Assembly: GCA_964630925.1 (NCBI GenBank)
Contig: CAZVZK010000035.1
Location: 1 to 64,000 of the forward strand
Direction of reading: 5' to 3'
Length of the DNA: 64,000 nt
Source of the DNA: RGDT01 sp964630925
GTDB taxonomy: Bacteria; Planctomycetota; Planctomycetia; Gemmatales; Gemmataceae
The notes beneath the pieces were generated by a model. That model saw only the letters and a list, made by a program, of their open reading frames with translations, made no database searches and was not told the origin of the DNA. Shown here in pieces: positions 26,264 through 33,892 of this stretch (position 1 is the stretch's first letter; each line of letters begins with the position of its first letter). The position numbers and the translations under genes were made by a program.

Positions 26264-26671
26264 GTGTCCGACCCCCGCGAGCCCTGGTGGCGGCGCTGGT
26301 TCGGCTCGCGCTCGGAGCGGGCCGCCGAGCGTTTCCTCACCGGGCTGGGGATGCGGATCCTCGCCCGCAACGTGAGCTACCGTGACGGCGAGATCGACCT
26401 CGTGGCCCTCGACGGCCCCGAGGTGGTCTTCGCCGAGGTGCGTTCCACCGCGGGCGACGACATGGAGAAGATCTCCCAGTCGGTCGATGCCGCCAAGCAA
26501 CGCAAGCTGACGCAGGCAGCCCTGGCGTGGATGCAGGAGGCCGGCCTGCTGGAGCATTCCGCCCGCTTCGACGTGCTGCTCCTCAGCTGGCCGAAGGGCG
26601 CGAGTGAACCTCGGATCGAGCACGTGCCTCATGCCTTCGAGGCCGCCGGACGGTGGCAGATGTTCTCGTAG
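26264..26671 (+). CDS. yraN: UPF0102 (YraN) family protein
   Basis: 135 aa from GTG at 26264, 4 bases after the rplS stop. The family has an endonuclease-like PD-(D/E)xK fold; visible motifs are AERFLTGLGMRILARNVSYR, GEIDLVALDGPEVVFAEVRS (acidic residues and the E-x-R/K site). Its biochemical role is not established; it is often placed next to rplS and rnhB. Its stop TAG (26669-26671) is part of the GTAG head of a REP-like repeat. Start choice: GTG follows CCCC and lies at the expected operon position; the longer frame overlaps rplS. Confidence 0.88.
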   Translation: MSDPREPWWRRWFGSRSERAAERFLTGLGMRILARNVSYRDGEIDLVALDGPEVVFAEVRSTAGDDMEKISQSVDAAKQRKLTQAALAWMQEAGLLEHSARFDVLLLSWPKGASEPRIEHVPHAFEAAGRWQMFS

Positions 26672-26721
26672 AGCACGCTTCCAGCGTGCTCCGAAGCAAG
26701 CACGCTGGAAGCGTGCTCTAC
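26668..26721. repeat. GTAG-headed REP-like pair (BIME) after yraN
   Basis: A 23-base sequence (26668-26690), starting GTAGAGCACGCTTCCAGC, is exactly complementary to 26699-26721, which ends GTGCTCTAC; the spacer is 8 bases. Each arm is itself palindromic (AGCACGCT / AGCGTGCT). The GTAG head overlaps the yraN stop codon. It may act as a terminator before tyrS as well. Confidence 0.75.
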
Positions 26722-26743
26722 GGTAACAGCCGACGGAGCAGCC

Positions 26744-27937
26744 ATGTCCGCCGATCACTTCGACCGACTCGTCGCCGGCTGCCCGCAGGTCATCGAACGC
26801 GCCGACCTCCTCGCCAAACTCAAGTCCGGCAAGCCCCTCCGCGTCAAGTACGGCATCGACCCCACAGGCATCGACGTCCACCTCGGCCACACCGTCCCCC
26901 TCCGGAAGTTACGCCTCTTCCAGGAGCTGGGGCACCAGGCCGTCCTCATCATCGGCAACTACACGGCTCTCGTCGGCGACCCCTCGGGCCGCGACCAGAC
27001 GCGCGCCCGGCTGACGGAGGCGCAGGTCGAGGCCAACGCCCGCGACTACCTTACGCAGGTGGCCAGGGTCATCGACATCACGCGCACCGAGGTGCGGTTC
27101 AACGGCGAGTGGTTCTCGCGGTTCTCGTTCCTCGACGTGATGGCGATGACGGGCCGGATCACGGTCCAGCGTATGCTGGAGCGCGATGATTTCGCGAACC
27201 GACTCGCGAACGAGACGCCGATCTCGCTGCACGAGTGCCTGTACCCGCTCATGCAGGGCCATGACTCCGTGGAGATCAGGGCCGACGTGGAGCTGGGCGG
27301 CACCGAGCAGCTCTTCAACCTCATGATGGGCCGACGGCTACAGGAGGCCGCCGGCCAGCCGCCACAGGTGTGCATGACGCTGCCGATCCTGCGCGGCCTC
27401 GACGGCGTCCGCCGCATGGGCAAGAGCCTGGGCAACTTCGTCGGCATCGGCATGCCGGCGCAGGAGCAGTTCGACCGCACCATGAGCATCCCGGATGCCA
27501 TCCTGGAAGAGTGGTTCACGCTGCTGACCGACCGACGCCCTGAGGAGTTCAACGCCCTCATCGCGTCCAACCCGTTTGAGGCGAAGAAACAGCTAGGTGG
27601 GGACATCGTTTCTTTCTACCACGGACGCGACTGCGCCACGGCGGCGCGCGAAGGGTTTGAGAGCCGCTTCCAGAAGAAGCAGGACCCGTCCGACATCCCC
27701 GACGCCGACCTACCCGCCGACCAGATCAAGGACGGCAAGATGCCGGCGGCCCTGCTCATCCGGGCGCTCGGCCTCGCCCCGAGCAACAACGAGGCCCGGC
27801 GTCTGGTGCAGGGAGGCGGTGTCAACATCGGGCCGGATCGCACGAAGCTCACCGACCCGAATTGCCCCGTCGATGTGGCGACGGGGCTGATCGTCCGCGT
27901 CGGCAGCCGCAAGATCGTCCGCGTGCGGGTGGTGTGA
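26744..27937 (+). CDS. tyrS: Tyrosyl-tRNA synthetase
   Basis: 397 aa. Charges tRNA-Tyr. Class I motifs are HLGH (in DVHLGHTVPL) and RMGKS (in RRMGKSLGNFVGI, the KMSKS loop). GDPSGRDQTR and the Gln/Asp-containing specificity region are normal for TyrS. The C-terminal ~65 residues form an S4-like RNA-binding domain (ALLIRALGLAPSNNEARRLV). CGGAGCAGCC precedes the ATG. The stop overlaps the start of the phosphopantetheinyl transferase (TGATG). Confidence 0.95.
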   Translation: MSADHFDRLVAGCPQVIERADLLAKLKSGKPLRVKYGIDPTGIDVHLGHTVPLRKLRLFQELGHQAVLIIGNYTALVGDPSGRDQTRARLTEAQVEANARDYLTQVARVIDITRTEVRFNGEWFSRFSFLDVMAMTGRITVQRMLERDDFANRLANETPISLHECLYPLMQGHDSVEIRADVELGGTEQLFNLMMGRRLQEAAGQPPQVCMTLPILRGLDGVRRMGKSLGNFVGIGMPAQEQFDRTMSIPDAILEEWFTLLTDRRPEEFNALIASNPFEAKKQLGGDIVSFYHGRDCATAAREGFESRFQKKQDPSDIPDADLPADQIKDGKMPAALLIRALGLAPSNNEARRLVQGGGVNIGPDRTKLTDPNCPVDVATGLIVRVGSRKIVRVRVV

Positions 27938-28593
27938 TGGACCTCAAGGCCGGTGAGGTCCACGTCTGGACGTTCGCCCTCGCCGACGCCCCCGACCTCA
28001 CCGCCCTCCTGTCGCCGGACGAGCGCACGCGGGCCGGGCGCTACCTCCACGCCGACGCTCGCCGTCAGTTCACCGCCGCCCGCGGCGGGCTTCGGCTCCT
28101 CCTGTCGCGCTACCTCGGCACGCCGCCGGAGCGCATCACGTTCACCGCCACGGGTAACGGCAAGCCGGCCACGGCGGGGGTGTCGTTCAACGTCTCGCAC
28201 TCGCACGAGGTCGCCCTGATCGCCGTGGCGTGCGGCATCGAGCTGGGCGTGGACGTGGAGTGCGTGCGTCCGCGCGAGTCGTGGCCGGACATGGCGCGGC
28301 GGTTCTTCACGCCGGGCGAGGCGGCGCGGTGTGTCGATCTGCTCTCCTTCTACCACACCTGGGTGCGGAAGGAGGCGTTCCTGAAGGCGCTGGGGTTGGG
28401 CCTATCTCACGGGCTGGAGCGGTTCGCCGTCAGCGTCCCGCCCGACGACCCCGCACGCATCCTGTATATCGACGGCGACGAGGCGGCGGCCCGGCGCTGG
28501 ACGCTCGCGGAGCTATCCCCGGCGGACGGCTACGTGGGCGCACTGGCGGCGGAGGGGCCGCTGGCGATCTCACACCGCCGGTGGGCGTGGTGA
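27937..28593 (+). CDS. 4'-phosphopantetheinyl transferase (Sfp type)
   Basis: 218 aa. Transfers phosphopantetheine from CoA to carrier proteins. Sfp-type motifs: VSFNVSHSHEVALIAV, LGVDVECVRPRESW (Mg2+-binding Asp and Glu) and FYHTWVRKEAFLKALGLGL. Sfp-type enzymes usually serve polyketide, peptide or other carrier domains; none are in this window, so the partner is elsewhere. Coupled to tyrS by a 1-base overlap. Its 3' end overlaps the convergent gene 28570-28944 by 24 bases. Confidence 0.9.
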   Translation: MDLKAGEVHVWTFALADAPDLTALLSPDERTRAGRYLHADARRQFTAARGGLRLLLSRYLGTPPERITFTATGNGKPATAGVSFNVSHSHEVALIAVACGIELGVDVECVRPRESWPDMARRFFTPGEAARCVDLLSFYHTWVRKEAFLKALGLGLSHGLERFAVSVPPDDPARILYIDGDEAAARRWTLAELSPADGYVGALAAEGPLAISHRRWAW

Positions 28594-28944
28594 GGGCGGG
28601 GCGAGCTGCCCGGTGGATTCCTTCTCGCGGTGCCGCTTCGCGGCCTCGCTTACCCTCTCGATGGCCTTCGGGAGAAACAGCGCCATCATCAGCAGAGGGA
28701 GGCAGATAACCGCCCATTCGATGGGGTTCATCCATCCGGACTTGACCATCAAGAGATAGAAGCCCGCAACGCCAACGAAACCCACGAGAGCCTGGCCCGG
28801 CATCGACCCGAGCCAACCCACGATCAGGCAGATGATGGCGAAGACGAGCAGAACGCAGAGTACGAAAGTTGCCTCGTACGGATCTGTTCGGGGGGGGTCG
28901 TCCGCCGGTGCCGGCGAGGGATCAGGAGGTTTCGCCGGACTCAT
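28570..28944 (-). CDS. Small membrane protein, 124 aa
   Basis: A Pro-rich N terminus (MSPAKPPDPSPAPADDPP), then about three hydrophobic segments (about 28-46, 52-66, 72-95; for example FVLCVLLVFAIICLIVGWLG), then a basic tail ending in Pro-rich residues. No family recognised. Start at 28944 is 13 bases after the ACT-domain gene stop (28958), so co-transcription is likely. It overlaps the end of the convergent phosphopantetheinyl transferase. Confidence 0.65.
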   Translation of the reverse strand: MSPAKPPDPSPAPADDPPRTDPYEATFVLCVLLVFAIICLIVGWLGSMPGQALVGFVGVAGFYLLMVKSGWMNPIEWAVICLPLLMMALFLPKAIERVSEAAKRHREKESTGQLAPPSPRPPAV

Positions 28945-28957
28945 GCCTCCCCTCACG

Positions 28958-29470
28958 TCAACGCAGGTCGTCGTCGGTCTTGAGGTCGTTCTCGGTGAAC
29001 AGGGTGAAGCCCATGCGCTGCAGCACCTGCGAGGCCGTCTCGTGGTCCTCGACGTACAGCGCCAGCGCCGAGTGCCCATGCGGGCCGACCAGCAGCGGGT
29101 AGGCGTAGTGGATGCCGATCTCCGCACCGAGCAGCGCCTTGCAGATCTTCACCAGCGGCTGGTCATCCTCGGGCAGCTCGACGACGAGCAGATCGCTCTC
29201 GGTGACGGGCAGCTTGTGGCGGTCGAAGATCTCGCGGGCGCGCTCCGGGTCGCTGAGGACCATGCGGATGATGGCGCAGTCCGCCGAATCGACCACGGTG
29301 AGCGAGACGATCTTGATGTCGGTCGTCTCGAAGCGACGGACGACGTTCAACAGGTTTCCGACCCGGTTCTCGACGAAGACGTTGAACTGGCGCACGCTCG
29401 GGTAGTCGCGCCCGCGCGCCGTCTCGAAGCCGACGCCCCCGCCCTCGCCCTCATCCTGGCCGCCGTGCAT
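28958..29470 (-). CDS. ACT-domain protein
   Basis: 170 aa. Two ACT-like repeats are visible: RQFNVFVENRVGNLLNVVRR with IKIVSLTVVDSADCAIIRMV, and a second unit with LLGAEIGIHYAYPLLVGPHG and SALALYVEDHETASQVLQRM. ACT domains bind small ligands, often amino acids, and regulate metabolic enzymes; a protein made only of ACT repeats suggests a regulatory subunit, such as a stand-alone sensor. The ligand is unknown. The N-terminal ~25 residues are Gly/Glu rich and may be disordered. Confidence 0.8.
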   Translation of the reverse strand: MHGGQDEGEGGGVGFETARGRDYPSVRQFNVFVENRVGNLLNVVRRFETTDIKIVSLTVVDSADCAIIRMVLSDPERAREIFDRHKLPVTESDLLVVELPEDDQPLVKICKALLGAEIGIHYAYPLLVGPHGHSALALYVEDHETASQVLQRMGFTLFTENDLKTDDDLR

Positions 29471-29523
29471 GCGTTACACTCCTGGGCGTTCCCGCCCATG
29501 TTACGGCATCGCGGCGGGCCGCG

Positions 29524-30075
29524 TCAATCTTCGAGTGCCCGTTTCATCAGGTCGGGGCGCACGCTGCCGTTGACGATCCCGCCGAACAGGCCCTCTTCGC
29601 TGGCCTGGTTCTCGAAGTGATGCACCCAGCCGTCGCCCTCGCGGAACAGCGTGAACACCGCCCCGCCGGGGAGGTAGAACCACTCGTACCGCCGCGCCTG
29701 CCCCGTGTGCCCGCACTCGTGGGCCAGGACCTCCGACCAGCTCGGGAATGACGGCCCGCCCGCCGCCAGCCGGCGGGCCACGTCGCGCATTCGCCCGCCG
29801 AGCACCGTCACCGGGTACTCCCGCGACGCAGGCTCCTGGATCTGCTCCTTCAGCACGCCGACGGCGAAATCGTCGCCGACGGCGATGAGCGTGGACGCCC
29901 AGGTGATCGCCGTCCCGGCGAAGAAGGGCCGGGGCCAGGGGCTGTCGAGGTCGCGCATCGGCGTCGCGAAGACCGACACCTCGTGCCACCTCTTCTCGGG
30001 CCGGGCCTTCCCCCAGACCCGGAAGGCGGGCCGGCCCCAGAGGGCGGCGATCTCGGCGGCGAAGAGGTTGAACAC
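29524..30075 (-). CDS. Putative HExxH metallopeptidase-like protein
   Basis: 183 aa, starting at a GTG (30075), 3 bases after the stop of the TPR gene. The motif HECGH (119-123, in SEVLAHECGHTGQARR) is an HExxH zinc site, and acidic residues at 160-161 (ENQASEEG) could give the third ligand. No signal peptide. I do not recognise a named family; it might instead be a domain with a structural metal. The upstream TPR gene, nearly overlapping, suggests a functional pair in which TPRs select the target. Confidence 0.6.
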   Translation of the reverse strand: MFNLFAAEIAALWGRPAFRVWGKARPEKRWHEVSVFATPMRDLDSPWPRPFFAGTAITWASTLIAVGDDFAVGVLKEQIQEPASREYPVTVLGGRMRDVARRLAAGGPSFPSWSEVLAHECGHTGQARRYEWFYLPGGAVFTLFREGDGWVHHFENQASEEGLFGGIVNGSVRPDLMKRALED

Positions 30076-30078
30076 GGC

Positions 30079-30768
30079 TCAAGAGGACCGCCCCAGCGCC
30101 GGGCCGCGCCTCAGGCGCAGTGTATGCGGGCCGGGCAGCACCGACGCTACGGCGTCGCCACGCGGCTCGCCCTCGACACGCGGGAACGGCAGCAGCACCG
30201 GCCCGGCGTCCTCGTCCTCACGGCGCCCCTGGCCGCAGCGGACCTTGCCGAGCAGGCCGAGCAGACGCGGGCAGCGCGGGGCGGCGAAGCGGGCGGCGGT
30301 GATGGCGCGTTCGGCGTCGCCGGGCAGCCCGGCGTCGCACAGCCCGGCGACGAGCCGGCGCAGGACGACGTACTCGCCCGACATGCGGACCGCCTCGCGG
30401 AGCAGGCCCAGGCCGGCGTCGTGATCGCCCGAGCGGACCAGCGCCAGGCCCGCGGCGGCCTTCCGCCGGGCGTCGGCGGGCGACAGCTCCGCCGCCCGCA
30501 GGAGGTGCTGGGCGGCGTTGTCCGGATCGACGCGCCCGAGCAGGGCGTGCGTGCCGGCGTGGCCAGGGCGCAGGCGGGCGGCCCGGCGCAGATGGCGGCG
30601 GGCGGCCTTACGGCGGCGGAGCCTCAGGCAACAAAGGCCGAGCAGGTAAAGGGCGTCGGCCCCGTCGAGACCTTCGAGGGCCGTGGCGGCCGTGGCGTAT
30701 TGGGAGGCCTTGATGAGCCGGCGGGCGCGGCGGATCAGGTGGCCGGCGAGGCGGATGGATGTGCGCAT
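30079..30768 (-). CDS. TPR-repeat protein
   Basis: 229 aa. Residues about 25-160 contain four TPR-like helix pairs (for example ALYLLGLCCLRLRRRKAARR, AGTHALLGRVDPDNAAQHLL). Very Arg/Ala rich, no signal peptide. TPRs bind other proteins; the partner is unknown, possibly the HExxH protein just downstream. The ATG at 30768 is immediately preceded by a GTAG-headed hairpin (30770-30790), which could affect its translation. Confidence 0.72.
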   Translation of the reverse strand: MRTSIRLAGHLIRRARRLIKASQYATAATALEGLDGADALYLLGLCCLRLRRRKAARRHLRRAARLRPGHAGTHALLGRVDPDNAAQHLLRAAELSPADARRKAAAGLALVRSGDHDAGLGLLREAVRMSGEYVVLRRLVAGLCDAGLPGDAERAITAARFAAPRCPRLLGLLGKVRCGQGRREDEDAGPVLLPFPRVEGEPRGDAVASVLPGPHTLRLRRGPALGRSS

Positions 30769-30769
30769 C

Positions 30770-30790
30770 GTAGGCTGCCTCCATGCAGCC
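30770..30790. repeat. Single GTAG-headed hairpin upstream of the TPR gene
   Basis: GTAG (30770-30773), then GGCTGC and GCAGCC arms around a short loop. It has the same head and palindrome layout as the REP-like elements at 25043, 26668, 42059 and 60256. It is short, so chance is possible. Confidence 0.45.
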
Positions 30791-30873
30791 GAGGGCGGAC
30801 TTCCTGGGAGGGGCATCTTACCATCACGCCGAGGCCGGGCAAGAGAGGAATCCGCCCGTCCGCCCGTCCGGCG

Positions 30874-31716
30874 TCACTTGTCCTTCGCCTTCTCCTTGTC
30901 CTTGGCCTTGTCCTTCTTGATCTCGATGGGGTCCGGAGAGCCCTGGTAGTCGAGGACCACCACCGACGCCGCCTTGGGCGCCTCCTTGGCCGTGTCGACC
31001 ACCAGCCAGGTCTTCGGCTTGCGGCTCTCGATCACCATGCTCTCCTCCCCCTTGACCTCGTCGGTGAAGTACTTCAGCGGCAGGAGGTCGTCGTAGACCA
31101 CGGTGCCGTAGTGCATGGGGATGACGTGGCGCTTGGCGTCGATCTGCTTGACCACCTTGTAGGCGTCGATGCCGTTGAGCGTGTACACCCCGCCGACCGG
31201 CACCATCAGGATGTCCACCTTGCCCAGCTTCTTTAACTGGGTCTTGCTGAGCGTGTGCCCGAGGTCGCCGAGGTGGACGATGCGGATGCCGTCGATGTCG
31301 ATGATCCAGCAGCCGTTCTTGCCGCGGCTCAGGCCCCCCATGCTGTCGTGGTACGTCCCGAGCGACTGGACGCGGATCTCCTTGGCCTTGCCCACCTTCT
31401 CGTCCACGACGTTGAAGTCGGTGGCCGCGCCTTCACCCACCTTCTTCAAGGCGTTGAGCTGGACGGCGTCCTTGATGTTGTCGATGCAGTCGGTGCGCGT
31501 GTGGTCGTTGTGGAGGTGGCTGTACAACACCACGTCCGCCTTCATCTGGCGCGGCTTGTAGGCGTCCAGGTACTGAGGGTCGAGGATCAGCCGCGTCCCC
31601 TTGGGCGTGACGATCTCGAACATCGACTGGCCCCACCAGGCGATCTTGATCTCGGCCGCCGTGGCGGCGCCGGTGACGGCCAGGGACATCAGCAGGACCA
31701 TTCCGAAGCGTCGCAT
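30874..31716 (-). CDS. Secreted metallo-beta-lactamase-fold hydrolase (UPF0173-like)
   Basis: 280 aa. Signal peptide about 1-20 (MRRFGMVLLMSLAVTGAATA). The fold is read from IAWWGQSMFEIVTPKGTRLI, the metal motif HLHNDH (in VLYSHLHNDHTRTDCI), GCWIIDIDGIRIVHLGDLGH and VIPMHYGTV. These enzymes hydrolyse esters, lactones or phosphoesters with two metal ions; the cytosolic UPF0173 members are of unknown substrate. Here the signal peptide and a highly charged Lys/Asp/Glu tail (DKAKDKEKAKDK) are unusual additions. The TPR gene 3' of it starts 105 bases downstream. Confidence 0.83.
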   Translation of the reverse strand: MRRFGMVLLMSLAVTGAATAAEIKIAWWGQSMFEIVTPKGTRLILDPQYLDAYKPRQMKADVVLYSHLHNDHTRTDCIDNIKDAVQLNALKKVGEGAATDFNVVDEKVGKAKEIRVQSLGTYHDSMGGLSRGKNGCWIIDIDGIRIVHLGDLGHTLSKTQLKKLGKVDILMVPVGGVYTLNGIDAYKVVKQIDAKRHVIPMHYGTVVYDDLLPLKYFTDEVKGEESMVIESRKPKTWLVVDTAKEAPKAASVVVLDYQGSPDPIEIKKDKAKDKEKAKDK

Positions 31717-31923
31717 CGCGGCTCACTCCCGGTGGAACGTGGCGGCATGATCTCGCCATCATACCGCCCGACAGCACGACGAGCCAGGGGCCCGCCGCCA
31801 ACGGCTGCATTCCCGTGGCCGCGCTGCCTCTACTCTCTCGGGGGACAGGGGGAGGGGTCCGGATCGCCTTCGGGAGCGGGGCGCCGGCGTCCGACCGCTC
31901 GTGGGCAGGCCCGTCGCGTCACC

Positions 31924-32020
31924 GGGGCGAATTGCATTGCATTGCAGCCCCCCCACACACGAACATGAAATGAAGACGGTGAAGCCGTGTCAGGGCCTCC
32001 GCGTGCCGATGGCCGCCGGG
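31924..32020. repeat. Dispersed element with TGCATTGCATTGCAG core, copy 1
   Basis: About 97 bases, closely matching 59594-59690: GAATTGCATTGCATTGCAG, a run of C, ACACGAAC.TGAAATGAAGA, CGGTGA, then a less similar part ending CCGATGGCCGCCG. The core is a tandem of ATTGC. The two copies lie in intergenic DNA in the same orientation, 28 kb apart. In-frame peptide similarity exists on both strands, so coding cannot be decided; a noncoding or mobile element is more likely. Confidence 0.65.
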
Positions 32021-32052
32021 GCCTGCCGGCGGCCGACGCGAGCCCCGTCAGA

Positions 32053-32122
32053 CGCCGAGTCACCCGGCCACTCCCGCGAGTCACATGCCCACTTCCCCCG
32101 CGGGTGGCCTTGTGACTCGGCG
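32053..32122. repeat. CGCCGAGTCAC inverted repeat, copy 2
   Basis: CGCCGAGTCAC (32053-32063) pairs exactly with GTGACTCGGCG (32112-32122). The loop has its own arms (GGCCACTCCCGCG with CGCGGGTGGCC), giving a long near-complete hairpin. Same arms as 6770-6817 but a different loop, so the arms are conserved and the loop is not. Confidence 0.65.
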
Positions 32123-32154
32123 CGCCTGACGCCTCGTGTCACAGGCTGAACCCC

Positions 32155-32183
32155 TTGACACCAGGTGTACGGGCGCTAACAAT
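32155..32183 (+). promoter_or_regulatory. TTGACA box in a dispersed element, copy 2
   Basis: TTGACA (32155-32160), 17-base spacer beginning CCAGGTGTAC, AACAAT (32178-32183). It repeats the block at 6936-6965. Downstream lies only the 3' end of a leftward gene, so if active it would make a noncoding or antisense transcript. The remaining sequence to 32287 is C-rich with a CACACACAC run and no gene. Confidence 0.45.
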
Positions 32184-32287
32184 CGGAAGAGAGGAGCGCC
32201 CTCCACCCACACACACACCCTCAACGCCCGGATGTCCCCTCGCTCCCCCCCCCACCGCTACGCTAATGCCCCGCCACCAACGGCGTC

Positions 32288-33436
32288 TCACGCCTGCTTG
32301 ACGTTCACCCACTGGCTGTTTGCGGCGCTGGCCGACAGCGCGTCGAGGATCAACTGCGTCCCCTGGGCGTCGCGGAAGTCCGGCATGGCCTTCTCTCCCT
32401 TCTCCAGCGCCGACAGGAAGTCGGCCACCTGGTGCGTGAAGCTCGCGTCGTAGCCGATGGCCAGGCCGGGCACCCACCAGTTGGCCATGTAGGGGTGATC
32501 GGGGCTGTTGTCGGTGACGTGCACCGACTTCCACCCGCGGGTCTTGCCCTCGTCGCGGTAGTCGAACACCTGCAGTCGGTGCAGGTCGTGCAGGTCCCAG
32601 AAGAGCGACATGTTCTCGCCGTTGATCTCGAACGTGTACAGCGCCTTGTGCCCCCGCGCGTAGCGCGTGGACTCGAAGTTGGCGAGGGAGCCGTTGGCGA
32701 ACTTCCCCATGAAGATGCAGGCGTCGTCGATGCCCACCTTCTCGACCTTGCCCGTCAGGTTGTGCATGCGCTCCTTGACGAACGTCTCCATCAGCGCGCT
32801 GACGCTCGACATCGGCCCGTTGAGCCAGCAGGCCGTGTCGATGCAGTGGGCGAGCAGGTCACCCGAGACGCCCGAGCCGGCCGCCGCCGCGTCCAGACGC
32901 CACAGCCCCTGCCCGCCCTGCGGCAGGTCGGCCTTGATCGTCCAGTCCTGCAAGAACTTCGCCCGGTAGTGGAAGATGCGGCCCAGCTTGCCTTCTTCGA
33001 TGAGCCGCTTGGCGAGGGTGACGGCGGGGATCCGGCGGTAGTTGTACCACACCATGTTCGGCACGCCGGCCTTCTCGACGGCGGCCACCATCTCGGCCCC
33101 CTCGACGCCGTTGAGGGCGAGGGGCTTCTCGCACAGGATCATCTTCTTGTTCGCGGCGGCGGCGAGGGCGATCTCCTTGTGGAGGTTGTTCGGCGTGCAG
33201 ATGTCGATGACGTCGATGTCCTTGCGCTCGATCAGCTTGCGCCAGTCGGTCTCGACGGACTCGTAGCCCCACTGATCGGCGAACGGCTGGATCTTGGCGG
33301 CGTCGCGGGCGCAGGCGGCCTTGAGGACGACCTTGTACTTCGACGGGAAGAACTGGCCGACCTGCTTGTAGGCGTTGGAGTGCGCCCGGCCCATGAAGCC
33401 GTAGCCGATCATGCCGACGTTCAACGGGGTGGCCAT
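32288..33436 (-). CDS. Gfo/Idh/MocA-family NAD(P)-dependent oxidoreductase
   Basis: 382 aa, cytosolic (no signal or Tat motif). N-terminal Rossmann fold (about 5-125) with NVGMIGYGFMGRAHSNAYKQ, and the conserved ILCEKPLALNGVEGAEMV. The C-terminal domain (about 130-370) has the alpha/beta fold of the family, with HCIDTACWLNGPMSSVSALM. Members oxidise or reduce sugars, inositols or related compounds; planctomycetes have many. Substrate cannot be read. The gene has a promoter at 33467-33494 shared in sequence with that of 33893-34837. Confidence 0.9.
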   Translation of the reverse strand: MATPLNVGMIGYGFMGRAHSNAYKQVGQFFPSKYKVVLKAACARDAAKIQPFADQWGYESVETDWRKLIERKDIDVIDICTPNNLHKEIALAAAANKKMILCEKPLALNGVEGAEMVAAVEKAGVPNMVWYNYRRIPAVTLAKRLIEEGKLGRIFHYRAKFLQDWTIKADLPQGGQGLWRLDAAAAGSGVSGDLLAHCIDTACWLNGPMSSVSALMETFVKERMHNLTGKVEKVGIDDACIFMGKFANGSLANFESTRYARGHKALYTFEINGENMSLFWDLHDLHRLQVFDYRDEGKTRGWKSVHVTDNSPDHPYMANWWVPGLAIGYDASFTHQVADFLSALEKGEKAMPDFRDAQGTQLILDALSASAANSQWVNVKQA

Positions 33437-33466
33437 CGCGTGTGCCCTCTGGGAGTGATTGGGGCA

Positions 33467-33494
33467 TTGTGCGGACCGGGGGGGCGTGAGGCAA
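33467..33494 (-). promoter_or_regulatory. TTGCCT-CACAAT promoter of the Gfo/Idh/MocA gene
   Basis: On the minus strand TTGCCT (33494-33489), a 16-base spacer and CACAAT (33472-33467), about 31 bases before the ATG. The surrounding block CCGTCGGTTGCCTCACGCC is also found before the unrelated gene at 34837. A GAGGG ribosome site follows. Confidence 0.55.
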
Positions 33495-33568
33495 CCGACG
33501 GGGCGGCGCGTGCGCTCGCACCGCCGGGCTGACTGCCTCGCCGCACGCCCCGGAGCTGTTTGACCCCG

Positions 33569-33871
33569 TCATTCCAGGCAGTGCGTCCCGTGGGTGACAG
33601 CGGCGCCGGCGCGCATGGCCGCGGCGATCATGGCGGCCTCGGCCAGCTCCTGCTCGGTCACGCCGGCCTTCCTGGCCTTCTTGACGTGGATCTCGATGCA
33701 GTACGGGCACTGCGTCGTCAGGGCGACGGCGATGGCCATCAGCTCCTTGTACTTGGACGGGATGGCGCCGTCCTTGAAGGCCGCCTCGTCGAAAGCCTGG
33801 AAGCCCTTGAAGGCCTCCGGGGCCAGCTCGCCCAGCTTCTTGAGCTTCGTCATGTTCTTCATGTCGAACAT
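33569..33871 (-). CDS. AhpD-like / carboxymuconolactone decarboxylase family protein
   Basis: 100 aa. Conserved CxxC in TTQCPYCIEIHVKKARKAG, followed by VTEQELAEAAMIAAAMRAGA and AVTHG. AhpD-type proteins use the Cys pair and a His for thiol peroxidase activity or alkyl hydroperoxide reduction; small single-domain members like this act in redox defence, but the substrate is unproven. It is 22 bases downstream of 33893-34837, so it is probably the second gene of that transcript, and it ends 132 bases before the Gfo/Idh start. Confidence 0.85.
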   Translation of the reverse strand: MFDMKNMTKLKKLGELAPEAFKGFQAFDEAAFKDGAIPSKYKELMAIAVALTTQCPYCIEIHVKKARKAGVTEQELAEAAMIAAAMRAGAAVTHGTHCLE

Positions 33872-33892
33872 CGCGATCTCCTTGAGAATGAG

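Noticed and set aside
31757..32150. Short frames on both strands over the TGCATTGCATTGCAG element as a conserved small protein
   Set aside because: Similarity between the two copies exists at the DNA level in several frames, so it gives no evidence for coding.
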